The position numbers and the translations under genes were made by a program. Under the pieces are notes generated by a model that did no database searches, was not told the origin of the DNA, and saw only the letters and a list, made by a program, of their open reading frames with translations. DNA of 64,000 bases from Hydrangea macrophylla (taxonomy: Eukaryota; Streptophyta; Magnoliopsida; Cornales; Hydrangeaceae): NCBI GenBank assembly GCA_033977485.1, contig CM066988.1, positions 53,195,649 through 53,259,648 of the forward strand, given 5' to 3'. Below, piece by piece: positions 44,433-55,600 of the stretch. Position 1 is the stretch's first letter, and every line of letters begins with the position of its first letter.

Positions 44433-44437
44433 AGCCG

Positions 44438-45150
44438 CTTTCATGGATTTGATGAATCGTGTTTTCAAAGACTACTTAGATGAGTTTATTATTGTATTTA
44501 TAGATTACATACTAATCTATTCCAAGAGTGTTGAAGATCACGAACACCATTTATAATTAGCCTTACAACGATTACATGAGAAGAGATTGTTTGGGAAGTT
44601 GAAGAAGTATGAGTTTTGGTTGACAGAGATTGCTTTTCTTAGACATATAGTGTCGACAAAGGGAATTTCAGTAGATCCTTAGATGATAGAAGCAATTACC
44701 AGTTGGTTGAGACCGATGAATTTGACAAAGATCTAAAGTTTCCTAGGATTAACTAGTTATTATTAGAGGTTTGTAAAAGACTTTTCACGTATACCGATGC
44801 CGATGACACAGTTGATGAGGAAGGATGTTGCTTTTGTATGGAGTCTGGAATACGGGAAAAGTTTTCAAGAGTTGAAGAGTTGACTAGTGAAGGCACCAAT
44901 CTTAGACATACCAACAAGGACTGAGGGGTTTGTCATTTATAGTGATGCTTCATATGGAGGTTTAGGTTGCGTTCTTATGCAAGGTAACAAAGTCATTGCC
45001 TATGCGCTGAGACAACTTAGACCACACGAGAAGAATTATCCGACACACGATCTGGAATTGGCCACCATGATTTTTGCATTGAAGATTTGGCATCATTACC
45101 TATACGGGGAAAATATGAGATCTGTACAGATCATAAGACTTTGAAGTACT
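44438..45150 (+). pseudogene. Gypsy A reverse transcriptase C-terminal half and RNase H
   Basis: Continues element A's RT after the B insertion: '[30 protein letters not shown]' (the second catalytic Asp is Tyr, codon TAC at 44506-44508), 'FGKLKKYEFW', 'SFLGLTSYY-RFVKDFSRI' and 'FVWSLEYGKSFQELK'. Then comes RNase H '[30 protein letters not shown]...[37 protein letters not shown]'. Loss of an FIDD Asp would abolish polymerase activity. Several in-frame stops and one shift occur. Confidence 0.92.
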
Positions 45151-46535
45151 TGTTCACGTAACGAGATTTAAACATGAGGTAAAGGAGATGGTTAGAAGTG
45201 ATGAAGGACTATGATCTATTGATTCAGTATCATTCGGGTAATACGAATGTAGTCGCCGATGCTCTTAGTTGTAAAGCACCAACCAACACAGCCTTGGACG
45301 TGACTTCTCAAAGAAAGTTGATACAAGATATGGAGAACTTGGAACTTGAAGTGATTCTAAGAATTGAAAGCTGCTTGATGTCAACGATTGTTACTCAACC
45401 GCTATTGATTCACGAGATTACAAAGAAATAACTTCAAGACGAGGCATTAAAGAATATTTGTGATGAGATTTCGATGGGCAAACAACTTGGATTCACTTTT
45501 GAGAACGATATTTTGAGATTGGGGGGTAGAATTTACGTACCTAACGAGAAAGAGTTAAAATGGAACATCATAGACAAAGCACACAATACGAAGTACACCG
45601 TTCATCTGGGAAGCACCAAGATATATAGAGATTTCAGACATGTTTATGGTGCCCGGGAATGAAGAGAAAAATATCACGCTATATTTCACGATGTACGAGT
45701 TATCAACAATTGAAGGCTGAATGCTAAGTACCTTCGGGATTGTTACAACCATTATCGACAGTCTAGTGGAAATGGGAACACATTATAATGGACTTTGTTA
45801 GTGGGTTTTCAAGGTCGAAGAAATCGAATACTATCATTTGGGTTATCGTTGACCGTTTGACGAAGTCATCGCACTTCCTACCGCTTTGAACAAATAAGCC
45901 GAAGACTTTAGCTAAGTTGTATATTCGCGAGATCGTGAGACTACATGGCATTCCAGTTTCTATTGTTTCGGATATAGATAGTAATTTTATATCAAAGTTT
46001 TGGAGGGCTTTGCAAGAAACAATGGATACCAAATTTCATTTCAATACCGCTTTTCATCCTAAGACCGATGGTCAATCGAAAAGAGTAATCCAGATTTTAG
46101 AAGACATTCTTCGTTTATATGTACTTGATTTTTAGAGTGATTGGGAAGACCATTTGCCATTAATTGAATTCGCATATAACAACAGTTTTCAGTCGAGTAT
46201 TAGAATGGCTCCTTATGAAGCTTTGTATGGCTGTGTCTGTCGTTCACCAATTAGTTGGACAGAAGTCAAAGAAAGAATGATTGAAGGGCCAAAATTTGTG
46301 CAAGAGACGACGGACAAGATAAAGGTAATTAGACAACGAATACTGACAGCTCATAGTAGGTATAAGAGTTATGCCGACAAGCATAGACGACCGTTCGAAT
46401 TTGACGTATGCGATTTGGTGTATTTGAAGGTGTCACCTTCAAAGGGGATTACTAGATTTGGGAGATACGGGAAACTCAGTCCAAGGTATGTAGGACCTTT
46501 TGAAATCATTGGGAGAGTTGGACCTGTGGCATATT
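45150..46535 (+). pseudogene. Gypsy A RNase H end and integrase
   Basis: Begins with 'HKTLKYL'/'[23 protein letters not shown]', the RNase H end. Then the zinc domain 'HNTKYTVHLGSTKIYRD' (usually HPGSTKMYRD) and, with frame changes, the core. 'MDFVSGF' holds the first Asp, 'IVSDIDSNFISKFW' the second, and 'TDGQSKRVIQILEDIL' should hold the Glu (SER) but has Lys, codon AAA at 46079-46081. 'FAYNNSFQSSIRMAPYEALYG' and the GPY/F region 'GKLSPRYVGPFEIIGRVGPVAY' follow. The Glu-to-Lys change alone would inactivate the integrase. Confidence 0.92.
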
Positions 46536-46537
46536 GA

Positions 46538-46861
46538 TTGGAATTGTCGAGTGAGTATGCTCAAGTTCATAACGTGTTTCATGTATCATTGCTATGCAAA
46601 CACTTAGTGGAGGATAGGAAGCAAGTGATGACTCCGACACCGAATGAGATTCAGAGTGATTTGACGTATGTTACGTATTCGGTAAAGATATTGGATCGGA
46701 AGAACAATCTTACGAAATAAAGTGATATCGAAAGTAAAAATGTTATGGTGTAGCCAAACGACGAAAGAGATGATCGATATGGGAAATAGAGGATGAGATG
46801 CGTACTCAGTATTTGCACCTTTTCGATACATGAGGTATAAGTTTAGGGACAAACTTCTTTT
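46538..46861 (+). pseudogene. Gypsy A chromodomain-like C-terminus
   Basis: 'VHNVFHVSLLCKHL' links to 'SVKILDRKNNLTK', matching the 'ILDRKxxxLRNKxI' entry into the chromodomain of Tekay-type elements. The rest is lost to a stop at 46718 and frame decay. Confidence 0.7.
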
Positions 46862-46875
46862 AAGGGGGAGAGAAT
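46861..46875 (+). promoter_or_regulatory. Polypurine tract of gypsy A
   Basis: AAGGGGGAGAGAAT directly before the 3' LTR at 46876, the expected plus-strand primer site. Confidence 0.85.
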
Positions 46876-48236
46876 TATAACACCCGTAATTGTGTTATTA
46901 CTTTTCATTACATTGTCATGCATGATAATGTGATATGTTGTGCTGTGCATTTTGGTACATGTGTGAGTGAGTTTTAACTCACGAGTCGATTTGGGTATCT
47001 GTGTTAGAGAACCCTCTGAGACTGTGTAGAATGAGTGTTGTGATGTTATGAAGTCTCTCTGAGATTGAGACGGTCATTTTGGGATACCCTAAATGTGTAT
47101 CTGAAAATAAAAGTTTACACGTGTATTTCATTATCTGTATTATTTTCTGGTTTAGAATTTATTTCTATTGTTAATTTTAGTATCCTGGTGAGGACAAATT
47201 AACATATTGCATAATTATTAGGCTAATTAGCAATTTAGTAAAATCATGTGAAATTGCGTTTTAGCAACCAAACCGAAATTAGTCAAAAACTTTGATAATT
47301 TTTAGTTTTCACTCATGAAGATATGAATTAGCTGTGTAGAAAGTTTCAGAGACTGATTAGGAGTTTGAGAACTCGTGGGGAGGTAAACGTAATTTTCAAG
47401 AGTGTTGCCTATATATAGATAGAGATGACAATTTTATAAAGTTTCAACCTAAAATTCAAGAGGAGGCCAAAAGGGGGATTTTGAAGCTTCGATCTTCACG
47501 ACGCCAAACGACGGCCATTTGTCTGTTTGTTTTTCCCTAGATTTCATATTTGAACTCTTAGGGCTCGTTTGGATAAGTTTTTTGAAAACTTGTTTTCTAG
47601 AATTTTCCTAAAAAGTTGATAATCAGATTTTTGATCGATAGGAATTATACTAGAAGAACTACTGCACGTTCTTTGTGCTTGGATTTTCTTTGGATCGTAT
47701 TTTAAGGGCGTTAATCGAAGGTGAGTGATTCAACTATGTGCTTTGGAATGATTTTTTAACATATATTCATATTTTGTATGAAAAGCATGTGCTAGGTTAT
47801 AGATATATATTATGTAGTTCATATTGGGCGATTATATTGATAAATAGGCCCAATTGTATGGTGAAATATTTTGATTATGTCGATAGCACGGTGAAATGTA
47901 GTTGAGCATGTTGAGTTGTTATTTGGGTCAAAGAAGTGCGTGTATCAAGCCATCGTTGTGGAGCCGCTATAGGCATAAAGTCGCACGTTTGAATAAAAGA
48001 AACGTGGGTCTTATCTTTTCGCGTGGACTAATTGGAGAGGAGTCACAAATTAGGAGTGTGGAACGTACACATGGGACTCTGAAGACTAGTATGAAATGTA
48101 GAGATGTGAAGGCGGGCATGTTTATCATTCATGTGCATTATTGTGTTATTCACTAAGCGTTAGCTTAAACAAATCGAATATGTGTGGTTATTCAAATAAC
48201 CATTTCAAGTGTTATTGCTGGCAAGGAATCTCAGAA
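46876..48236 (+). repeat. 3' LTR of gypsy A, left part
   Basis: Matches 27887 to ~29270 of the 5' LTR, including TATATATAG at 47410. Interrupted at 48236 by insertion C; resumes at about 52010. Confidence 0.92.
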
Positions 48237-51200
48237 TGTCACGCCCCGGAGTAGCCAAAAATAGGGAAAATTTAAAATTTCCTTTCTGGACCCATAGGGA
48301 ATGACGAGTTACATTAACTGATTGTCTTTTCTACATTCTACACATGGTTAACAGAGTAAGCGGAAGCATAAAAACATCTATTGGTATTCTTCAATAGAAC
48401 TCAAATGTCTGGGATCTAATTACTACATCATGAGTCTCAATAAAATATCTGTAAGGCAGTCTAGGGTGATCTATATACAATACATATATCTAAAGCATTA
48501 CCTCAAACAGAAGACAATAAAGCAAATTAAGTAATTCTAAATAAGACAATGTCGGAGTCCTTCGCTTCAACTTATACATCTGCCGCGTCCCTTTGGGTAG
48601 ACCTCATCTTGATAGTCGTTACCTGTGAAATCTAGACGTGATATGTCCAGGGCAGGAAGGAGAGCCGTTAGCTTTTGAAGCTAAGTGAGTTGTCCTAATT
48701 CACTTGGTATATTATAGAATTATTCTTCGTACATATATGTATACCCAGTGCGTCCTGTGTGGGCAATACTGATAAGTATTAACCATGTGAATGTTGAGAT
48801 TCCTACTTATATGATGAACGCATGTTAGTTAACTATCTCCATGTCTAGTTAATAATCATTGACATTCTTGCTTATTATGTATCCACGTTTATACAATCAT
48901 ACGAACATTCATATGAACATAGTCGAGTCTTGATGTCAATGTTGGCGTCTGCATGATTAGTCACGGGGACTAATCCAGTCATATTGTTGTACACATTGAG
49001 TGGATCGCAGTGGTTCGAGTGGTACAGTCAAGTAAATGGGAACAACGATGAAACTGCTATAGGGCCCTGCTAGGCGACGATAGCCAGAGCTTCCATTGAA
49101 ATCATTGAAGTTATACATGAATTGATGATCCAAAAATCCTGTCACGCCCCGGAGTAGCCAAAAATAGGGAAAATTTAAAATTTCCTTTTTGGACCCATAG
49201 GGAATGACGAGTTACAAAGTCGTCCTGTCCTCTAACACTATAAACAACATAAAAGTAAAGGGGAGAAGCTAATCGTAACTTAAAACTTTAATCTGAACAA
49301 TAATACGATTACAAATCACAGGTCCCAGTACTAATACAACAGACTATTATGAATACACGATGCTGGCAGCTATCTTTGATCTTCAGTCTAGCTCTACGCT
49401 TCCAGTGTTCCTTAGCATCTTACTCTCCAGACTGAATTGTCCTCTGATCAACCTGCAAGGAAATCTGGACATCGGATTGTCCAGGCGTAATATGCCGTCA
49501 GCTTTGCAACAAAGCTGAGTGGGCGTTCATAACCATATTCACTACCAATATACATATACTAACTACTCATCTCATGTTGTTACTTTGCATCTTAGGATGT
49601 GGTTAGTCCATTATAGATTGACGTCGCTCCCACGGACATAGCAAAGGTATCAATTAACATATGATGCAATTACTAAACATTTACTAATAACCAAATAACA
49701 GGATCAATATAATCATAACATGCTTGTCTGGTTCTTGTGATCATAACAACATATTTGTACTAATCAATTCCTCATTTCCATTATGCTCGTGCATGTAAAT
49801 GCGTACTCAATGAACCCGAACCCAAACTCTGGAATATAATGTCCCATAACTAATGCAACTCAATAACATTGGGTTATAAAACCCACAGCGACAACTTACT
49901 CTGAACTTACTTTCACAATACAAACCACGCTTCCACTGCGCTCTTTCTGATACTGTAACATCGTCGCCTTACGGCTTCATAGTAACGTCGTCGCCTTACG
50001 GCCTCATAGTAACATCGTCGCCTTACGGCTTCATAGTAAAGTCGTCGCCTTACGGCCTCATAGTAACATCGTCGCCTTACGGCCTCATAATAACATCGTC
50101 GCCTTACGGCCTCATAATCCAAATATAGCACGATGGCGGAATTGCTCGATCGTCTATACCCTCGCTGGGGAATCACCACCCAACGAGTTGCACGTCAGAA
50201 TACTAACTGCGAAACGGCAAGCATGGCGGCAACCCACACACCATGTGTACTATCACGGCAATCCCACCGCAGAGGACGGTACATTAGTAACTAACTAGCG
50301 CATAATATATAGCACGATGGCAACCCATACAACGTGTGTACTATCTCCGACAACCCACTCGGACGACTAGTACATTAGAGCACAAACTGCTAAGCAGTAC
50401 GACGGTAAACCCAGACGCATGTACCATCTCCAGCATTTACACGGACGACTGGCACAATTGCAGCTCTAACTGTTCTCTTACTATTACAATCACAATATTC
50501 AGTATCTCAATCATACTGTCCCGTTATCATATCTCTTTATCATCTTGAATGGTTTCCAAAGCGTAACGACTCATGACTCACGACACAAGAATCTCAATTG
50601 TACTAACTCCCAATTTCCAATACTCCCAAACATTTCAACTCACGACCTCACTTGGCCGGAGTCACTGACAGTGACACTGACTGTATGTACTGACAGTACC
50701 GTGATGTGATTCTTCAATTACATAATTCTTGATAACATAACTACATTAGGTAAGACATATAAATAAAACTCTTAACATGCTCTTTATTTTCATTTGCATA
50801 TTTAGATATGGTCATCAAGGCAATAATAGCAACGTGCTCATATAATCAACATTGATATATAAAACGTACAAACTAAAGCTCCATAATCAATTATTCATCA
50901 TGACTATCACATATAGTTCTTTTCTTTTACTTCTTATCAATATATCATAGTAATGTCTAACACGCTTGTCTCATATCAATCAATTCCATAATATTGTCTG
51001 CATATACTTAAAAGTAAATCATGTACAGTCATACCAAATCATTCATGAATACAACTTATATACATATCTAATACAAATACTCTAGCAGTCATTATGTATA
51101 TTGAGAGTGAGGTTAGAAACACTCACCTGGATGTCTTGTCCAGCTTATGACTCTCCGAACAGCGGATAAGTCACAGTCCTACAATGTATAATAGAATAAC

Positions 51201-52009
51201 AGTGATGAAACGCATGTGTTAATGATAGGGGTATAATGGTAATTTTACCAAATGAGGATATAAACCTCAAGGTAGTGATCTATGTGTCATTCTAAGTCCA
51301 ACGACATTGACTAGACTCAAATCGGAGTCCATCACATAAAATGCTGGGTTTTCTATACCAGTTTGGGCCCTAGAGATAAGCTGTATTTTTGAGTTCGTCA
51401 AAAGGTCATCAAACTTTAAGGGGACGTTCTAGGCATTATTCTAAGACTCTGAAAACTGACCGTGTATTTTTCTGAGCTACGGTTTATTTATTATGAATTA
51501 TCGAAGATAATTCAATATAGAAAATACGACCGACGGTGTACTTGATTACATAAATATGTCTAAGGTTGACAAAAAGTCCCAAAAATATTTTTATTAAATA
51601 CTAGACCTCAAAATAGGTAAGTGGTGTTTTTCTCATAATTTTCAGGACTCGTTTGATATTTAAATAATTAAGGACAAGCAAACGGGTCCATATTAATTAA
51701 ATAAAATACTAAATTTTGGGTTTTATAAATAAACAATTTATAAAACGAGGTCGTTAGGCCTTGGAAAAATCAACATAATTTTTCTACATTTTTAAAATGG
51801 CCATTAGGTATTTTATACCTAATTATTACCCTTCAAAACTAATTTTGATTATTTATTTAAATTAAATAAATAATAAAGTATACTAATTAATTGATAAAAT
51901 ATATTTTCAAAATATGATACATATTAAAGTATTATTTTTCAGAATATTAAAAGCTATATAATACTATTTAAAACTATTTTGAACTAATTTAAGACAAATA
52001 ACTTTTTTA
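48237..52009. mobile_element. Insertion C: two LTR-end fragments in the 3' LTR of gypsy A
   Basis: 3.8 kb of foreign DNA. It starts TGTCACGCCCCGGAGTAGCC, and a second, almost identical ~75-bp block starts at 49140. After the blocks the sequences diverge but share layout (a TGTCCAGG box, then an AAGCTGAGTG/AAGCTAAGTG box). The sequence before 49140 ends CAAAAATCC like the spacer before a primer site. The right end (ACTTTTTTAG) has no canonical terminus and CAGAA (48232-48236) is not repeated there. The best reading is remnants of two related minus-strand LTRs, truncated on the right. It holds the 27-bp array at 49957-50117. No credible gene. Confidence 0.65.
49957..50117. repeat. 27-bp tandem repeat, six copies
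   Basis: Six near-identical units CATCGTCGCCTTACGG plus CTTCATAGTAA, period 27 bp. The period is a multiple of three, so the minus strand reads as a repeated 'YYEAVRRRC'. There are no spacers and no associated genes, so it is a minisatellite inside LTR-derived DNA. Confidence 0.9.
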
Positions 52010-52726
52010 GTGAGAATGCAGGTTTGGGAGTTCACTTAGAAGGCGACACATCATGTTTATTCTGTAGTTTTGGAAATGAAAATGTTGTAATAAGAATTTT
52101 ATGACTTTTATCTATGTTTGACTTAGTATGTTAGAATGGATTCGAAATGTTGTAATAGACAGTAACATGTTGTAATTATATTTTAGTAATGTTATAATAC
52201 AGTTAGGATCACTTTGGAGTGAGTTTGGAGTGTGTGTTTGGTTCCTTGTTGAATTGGGAGAACGTTGAACTTGGGGAATTTTGTAGAATGCCCTGCTGTT
52301 AGAAAATGGTTGATTGGTTTATGAATGCAGTCGACTGGACCCCTTTTGTGAGCGAGACACTGCATCAGTTATAGTTGATTGGTCCTCCGACGCAGTCGAC
52401 TGGTTTATGTTTTTCAGAAGTTATCTTCTGCTTGATTGAAGTTCAGTCGACCGGAGAGAACAGTCAACTGGGAATTTGGTACCCTAATCGACTGGATATA
52501 GAAAACAGTCGACTGGATTATGTTTCAAAAATCAAATTTTCTGCTGGACCAATCTCAGTCGACTAGGCACGAGATGTAGTTGACTGGATTCCTGGTTTTA
52601 CAAATGAAGTGTTTTCTTTTCCACTGCGTGTTCTTAACCTAAAATTTGGGAACGCTCATGAATTGGTTTAGCCTCGGTGGCGTGCCACGAGCTCCGGCTC
52701 TGCTATTGTGGGACTGGGCTGTGACA
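52010..52726 (+). repeat. 3' LTR of gypsy A, right part
   Basis: Matches the end of the 5' LTR from GTGAG-A-G--GGTTTGGGAGTTCAC to GGGCTGTGACA. Contains the CAGTCGACTGG array at 52308-52588. Followed by TSD ACTTC. Confidence 0.92.
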
Positions 52727-52731
52727 ACTTC

Positions 52732-52856
52732 ACATAATCATTTCATTCAAAGTTAGTCTTATTCATTATCTCAAGAATTACAAGTTCACACACACATACA
52801 TTGAACCCTAGTGGATTCTGGCACGCCCAAGCATAAAACACCATTTGCTGTGAACA
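52732..52856. mobile_element. Solo LTR D, right part (125 bp)
   Basis: Continuation of 27194-27886 after gypsy A; ends GCTGTGAACA, complementing the TGTTGAC start. The next bases are ATACC (52857-52861), repeating 27189-27193, followed by CAATTCCAC, the same continuation as the empty copy at 5651-5800. Confidence 0.85.
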
Positions 52857-52861
52857 ATACC

Positions 52862-54870
52862 CAATTCCACAAGGCCAAGCATTCAGCCATCATGGGATCC
52901 AAATTCCTGGGAATGAAATCTAAAAAAGAAAAGAGGAGACTCCCTTCGTGATTGTAGACAACCCATTTTGTTGGCTATCAAATTTAGGAGACCCACAGCT
53001 TGGTGGTTCACAATGATTGAAAAAGACTCGAAAAGGACTCTTGGAAGTTAGTTCTACCTCTCCAAATGCTAAAAAATGAGTACAAATGACCAAAATGCTA
53101 CTGAAAGCCCAAACGCTCCCATATTTGGACAAAAAGTTTAGGGGACACCCTATGTCATAAGAAAATTAATAAAATGAGTTTTAAAGCAAAAATCAGATGA
53201 AATCATTAGCTCCTAAAGACCCCCAGAAGTCCTGGAAAGTCCCCGTTGATCGGTTTGACCTAAGTTTGACCAAAATCATCCGAATTCGTCCAAAAGTTCC
53301 GAGATCATTCTAAATCATGTGAAAAGTATTAAAACAATTTTTAAAAGAAAATGAAACAAAAATTCAGCTCTTGGGAGCTCCCAGAGGTTCCTAAAACTTC
53401 TTGGAGGTCCCTGGTTTAACCGGTTTGACTTAAAATTTACCTGGAAATTGGAACATCGTATCATTTTTTGAAAATTTTTCATTGATACTAGAGGTCAATA
53501 GCTTTCCAACGGTATATTGCACATAATATTTGGATTCAAAACGGATTTATTATGAATTTTTTAAGTAGAAAAATAAATCGACTTTTATCATGAATATTGC
53601 AAAAAATTTCAAAGTGACCTATCTCCGAACTATTATTTATTTATTTTTATGAAAAATAGACTCCATTACCTTTCCAACAGTATATCACAAGCTCTGTTTG
53701 GAGTTCGTATATATTTTCTGTGAATTTCAGACGAAATAGGGTCTTTTCGCAAATATCGAAACCTCTGGGAGCCTAAAATGAGTAATTTGGGCATCTGAGG
53801 AGCAATGCCGTTGTGGCACTGGCACATTGCCATCGTGGCACAGGCTCAGTGCCGCCGCGACACTCTCCCCCAGACAGCTCCATTTTTGTAATTTGTTTTG
53901 GGGGTCCAAATTGAATAATTGAAAGCCAAAACGACGTAGTTTCTTGTTCACAGATATTTGGGACCAATATGAGCACTTTTTAAATCCCAAACTCCCCCCA
54001 ATTGGGCCTATATAAATCCCTCTTGACTCCTCATTTGAGGGGTGGCAAATGCAAGTTCTAGAGAAAGTTGTAGAGAGAGATAGGAAGAGATAAGGTTTAG
54101 AAGAGAGAAAGTGAGCTCCTAGCTTATGATTTTCTATAGAAAAGTGAGTTACAACCTTGTTTCCTTTCATTACTCTCATCTTTACTTCACATTCAATACC
54201 CCCAACCACCATTTTTGAGTGTATATGAGATAGGAAGCTACTCCCATGTCCAAATGTCACCACATATGAGTGAAACACCAAGCTACAAGTCCAACATCTC
54301 ATTGAATATCATCTATTGATTGCTTATTTGATTGTTTGCATACTATGTTCATCTCTTCTTACCTCATTTCTTTTTTATTTTCCATGTTTATTTACTTGCT
54401 TGTCATCATCTAGATGATGACATGGTGTTTGAGGTGAGTGAATCCTTATGGATAGTAACTCTTGACTTTAAAAACATGTTTGATAGATGATGATTCTAAC
54501 CTCAATACTTCCAAGGTATTCTTGAAGTTATGTTCAAAACAAAACAATACTCTCCAACAATCTTGGAAGTTCTTGATATGAGTTTGATGATGATACTTCA
54601 AGTGGTTTTTAATCTACATCAAGTGCTGAAAATGCACTCTCAAAACCTTATATTTCAAAACCCCTCTTAAACCCCTCATTTTGATCGATTTCAAGAAGCA
54701 AAACATTTGTTTTCTCAAAATCTTCAAAATAGTGAGTTGATCAACTCTAAAATGTCATTTTGAGTTCAACACTTAATGGATGATTACAATGCCACTTGGA
54801 AAGTCTTCCTAACTCATTAGAGAACACCCATGATTTTTGGTTTGATTTAAAAACACTCACAAGGGTTCCA
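52862..54870. other. Unclassified LTR-like region
   Basis: No gene recognised. Features suggest an LTR or repeat: TATATAAA at 54009-54016 followed by a GA-rich leader, and a motif array TGCC-N4-GTGGCAC at 53806-53864. A minus-strand frame of 191 codons (54302-53727) covers the TATA region but has no recognisable domain. No matching second LTR or TSD was found. Confidence 0.35.
53806..53864. repeat. GTGCCACGACGGCA-like motif array
   Basis: Three tandem variants of TGCC-R-Y-Y-GTGGCAC: TGCCGTTGTGGCAC, TGCCATCGTGGCAC and TGCCGCCGCGACAC. Each can pair with itself (TGCC/GGCA). Confidence 0.7.
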
Positions 54871-54879
54871 TTTTGACTC

Positions 54880-55070
54880 AAATCGTCAATCTTTCCCCGC
54901 TTTTAGGTATAGCCAAAACTGGCGTTGTGGTCAACCTCTCTTTTAGTTCTTGGAATATTCCTTCATGTTTTTTTGTCCATTCATACTTCGCTTCCTTTCT
55001 TGTCAGCTGTGTTAATGGCCCTGCAATCTTGGAGAATCCCTCTACAAATCTCCGATAATGGCTAGAATGT
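54880..55070 (-). pseudogene. Gypsy RT-RNase H fragment
   Basis: Minus-strand reading 'YRRFVEGFSKIAGPLTQLTRKEAKYEWTKKHEGIFQELKERLTTTPVLAIP', in good agreement with the RT thumb to RNase H join of chromovirus pol and with the homologous part of gypsy B (38340-38150). Only ~190 bp remain with no other pol domain on either side, so it is a fragment left by deletion. Confidence 0.88.
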
Positions 55071-55390
55071 TTTGGGGCTATGCTTGTCCAGCGCGTGGGG
55101 CAAGCTTGTGCATTGACTAAAAAAACTGTGAAAGGGACTTTTGACTAATGCTAAAAAAAACGGCTCTGTTGAACTTTTTATTGCTTTAATTAAGGATTTG
55201 GACCTAATTTACACTAATTTTAATAGAATTATTAGATTGGGCATAGACTCTTGTGCAAGAAATATCACTCACCAAACACTTGAATGTAAGTAGTGGTAAT
55301 GTTCTTAGCTAGCTACTGTGGCTAAAAACAATTTTAACTATCCATCATTTAACCTTCAGCTGCAATAATGCTCTTCATTTTCTTTATGCA
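55071..55390. other. Non-coding stretch
   Basis: AT-rich, no reading frame or terminal repeat recognised between the gypsy fragment and the hAT MITE. Confidence 0.3.
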
Positions 55391-55398
55391 TCTTACTT

Positions 55399-55600
55399 AG
55401 GGGTATAAATCGGTTGGTCGGTTTTTTTCTTCTTCGATTTTTTGGTATTTTAAAATCGACCAATAGAGGTGTCAATCGGTTGGTTGGTTTTTGAAGGGTT
55501 CGATTGATTTTTCGGTCAATTTTAACTTGTACATACATTAATAAACCGACCGGTCGATTTGTTGGTCGATCGGTTTGCAGGTTTTTCCTTACACCCCTAA
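55399..55600. mobile_element. hAT-type MITE (202 bp)
   Basis: Ends AGGGGTATAA and TTACACCCCTAA are inverted; the 8-bp TSD TCTTACTT occurs at 55391-55398 and 55601-55608. The interior is rich in CGGTTGGTCGGTTTT-like repeats and their complement (AAACCGACC), so it folds back. An 8-bp duplication is the hAT hallmark. Confidence 0.85.

Larger units (their letters stand above)
34018..44437 (-). mobile_element. Gypsy element B (Tekay-like chromovirus) nested in gypsy A RT
   Basis: A 10,410-bp element at 34023-44432 with TSD AGCCG at 34018-34022 and 44433-44437. LTRs are 34023-36220 and 42252-44432 (2,198 and 2,181 bp), TGTCACGCC...GGTATTACA on the plus strand. Coding is on the minus strand: extra acidic ORF, gag, zinc knuckles, protease, RT, RNase H, integrase, chromodomain. 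It interrupts element A's RT between the NAPA motif and the [10 protein letters not shown] motif. The two LTRs look closer to each other than those of the Tat element. RT and integrase signatures are intact but frames are broken. Confidence 0.95.
27887..52726 (+). mobile_element. Gypsy element A (Tekay-like chromovirus), 24.8 kb with nested insertions
   Basis: Bounded by a 5' LTR (27887-29978) and a 3' LTR (46876-52726, itself interrupted). TSD ACTTC lies at 27882-27886 and 52727-52731. Plus-strand order is LTR, tRNA-Met primer site, gag with zinc knuckles, protease, RT, RNase H, integrase, chromodomain-like tail, polypurine tract, LTR. Three insertions account for about 15.8 kb: 31986-33618, 34023-44432 and 48237-52009. 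Both LTRs begin TATAACACCC, not the usual TG. Protease, RT and integrase each carry a lost catalytic residue, so it is dead. Confidence 0.93.

Noticed and set aside
49957..50117. Possible CRISPR-like array
   Set aside because: Units are contiguous without unique spacers and there are no cas genes; a plant minisatellite explains it.
53727..54302. 191-codon minus-strand ORF
   Set aside because: Longest open frame in that area, but no recognisable domain, and it runs antisense across a TATA box and motif array in LTR-like DNA.
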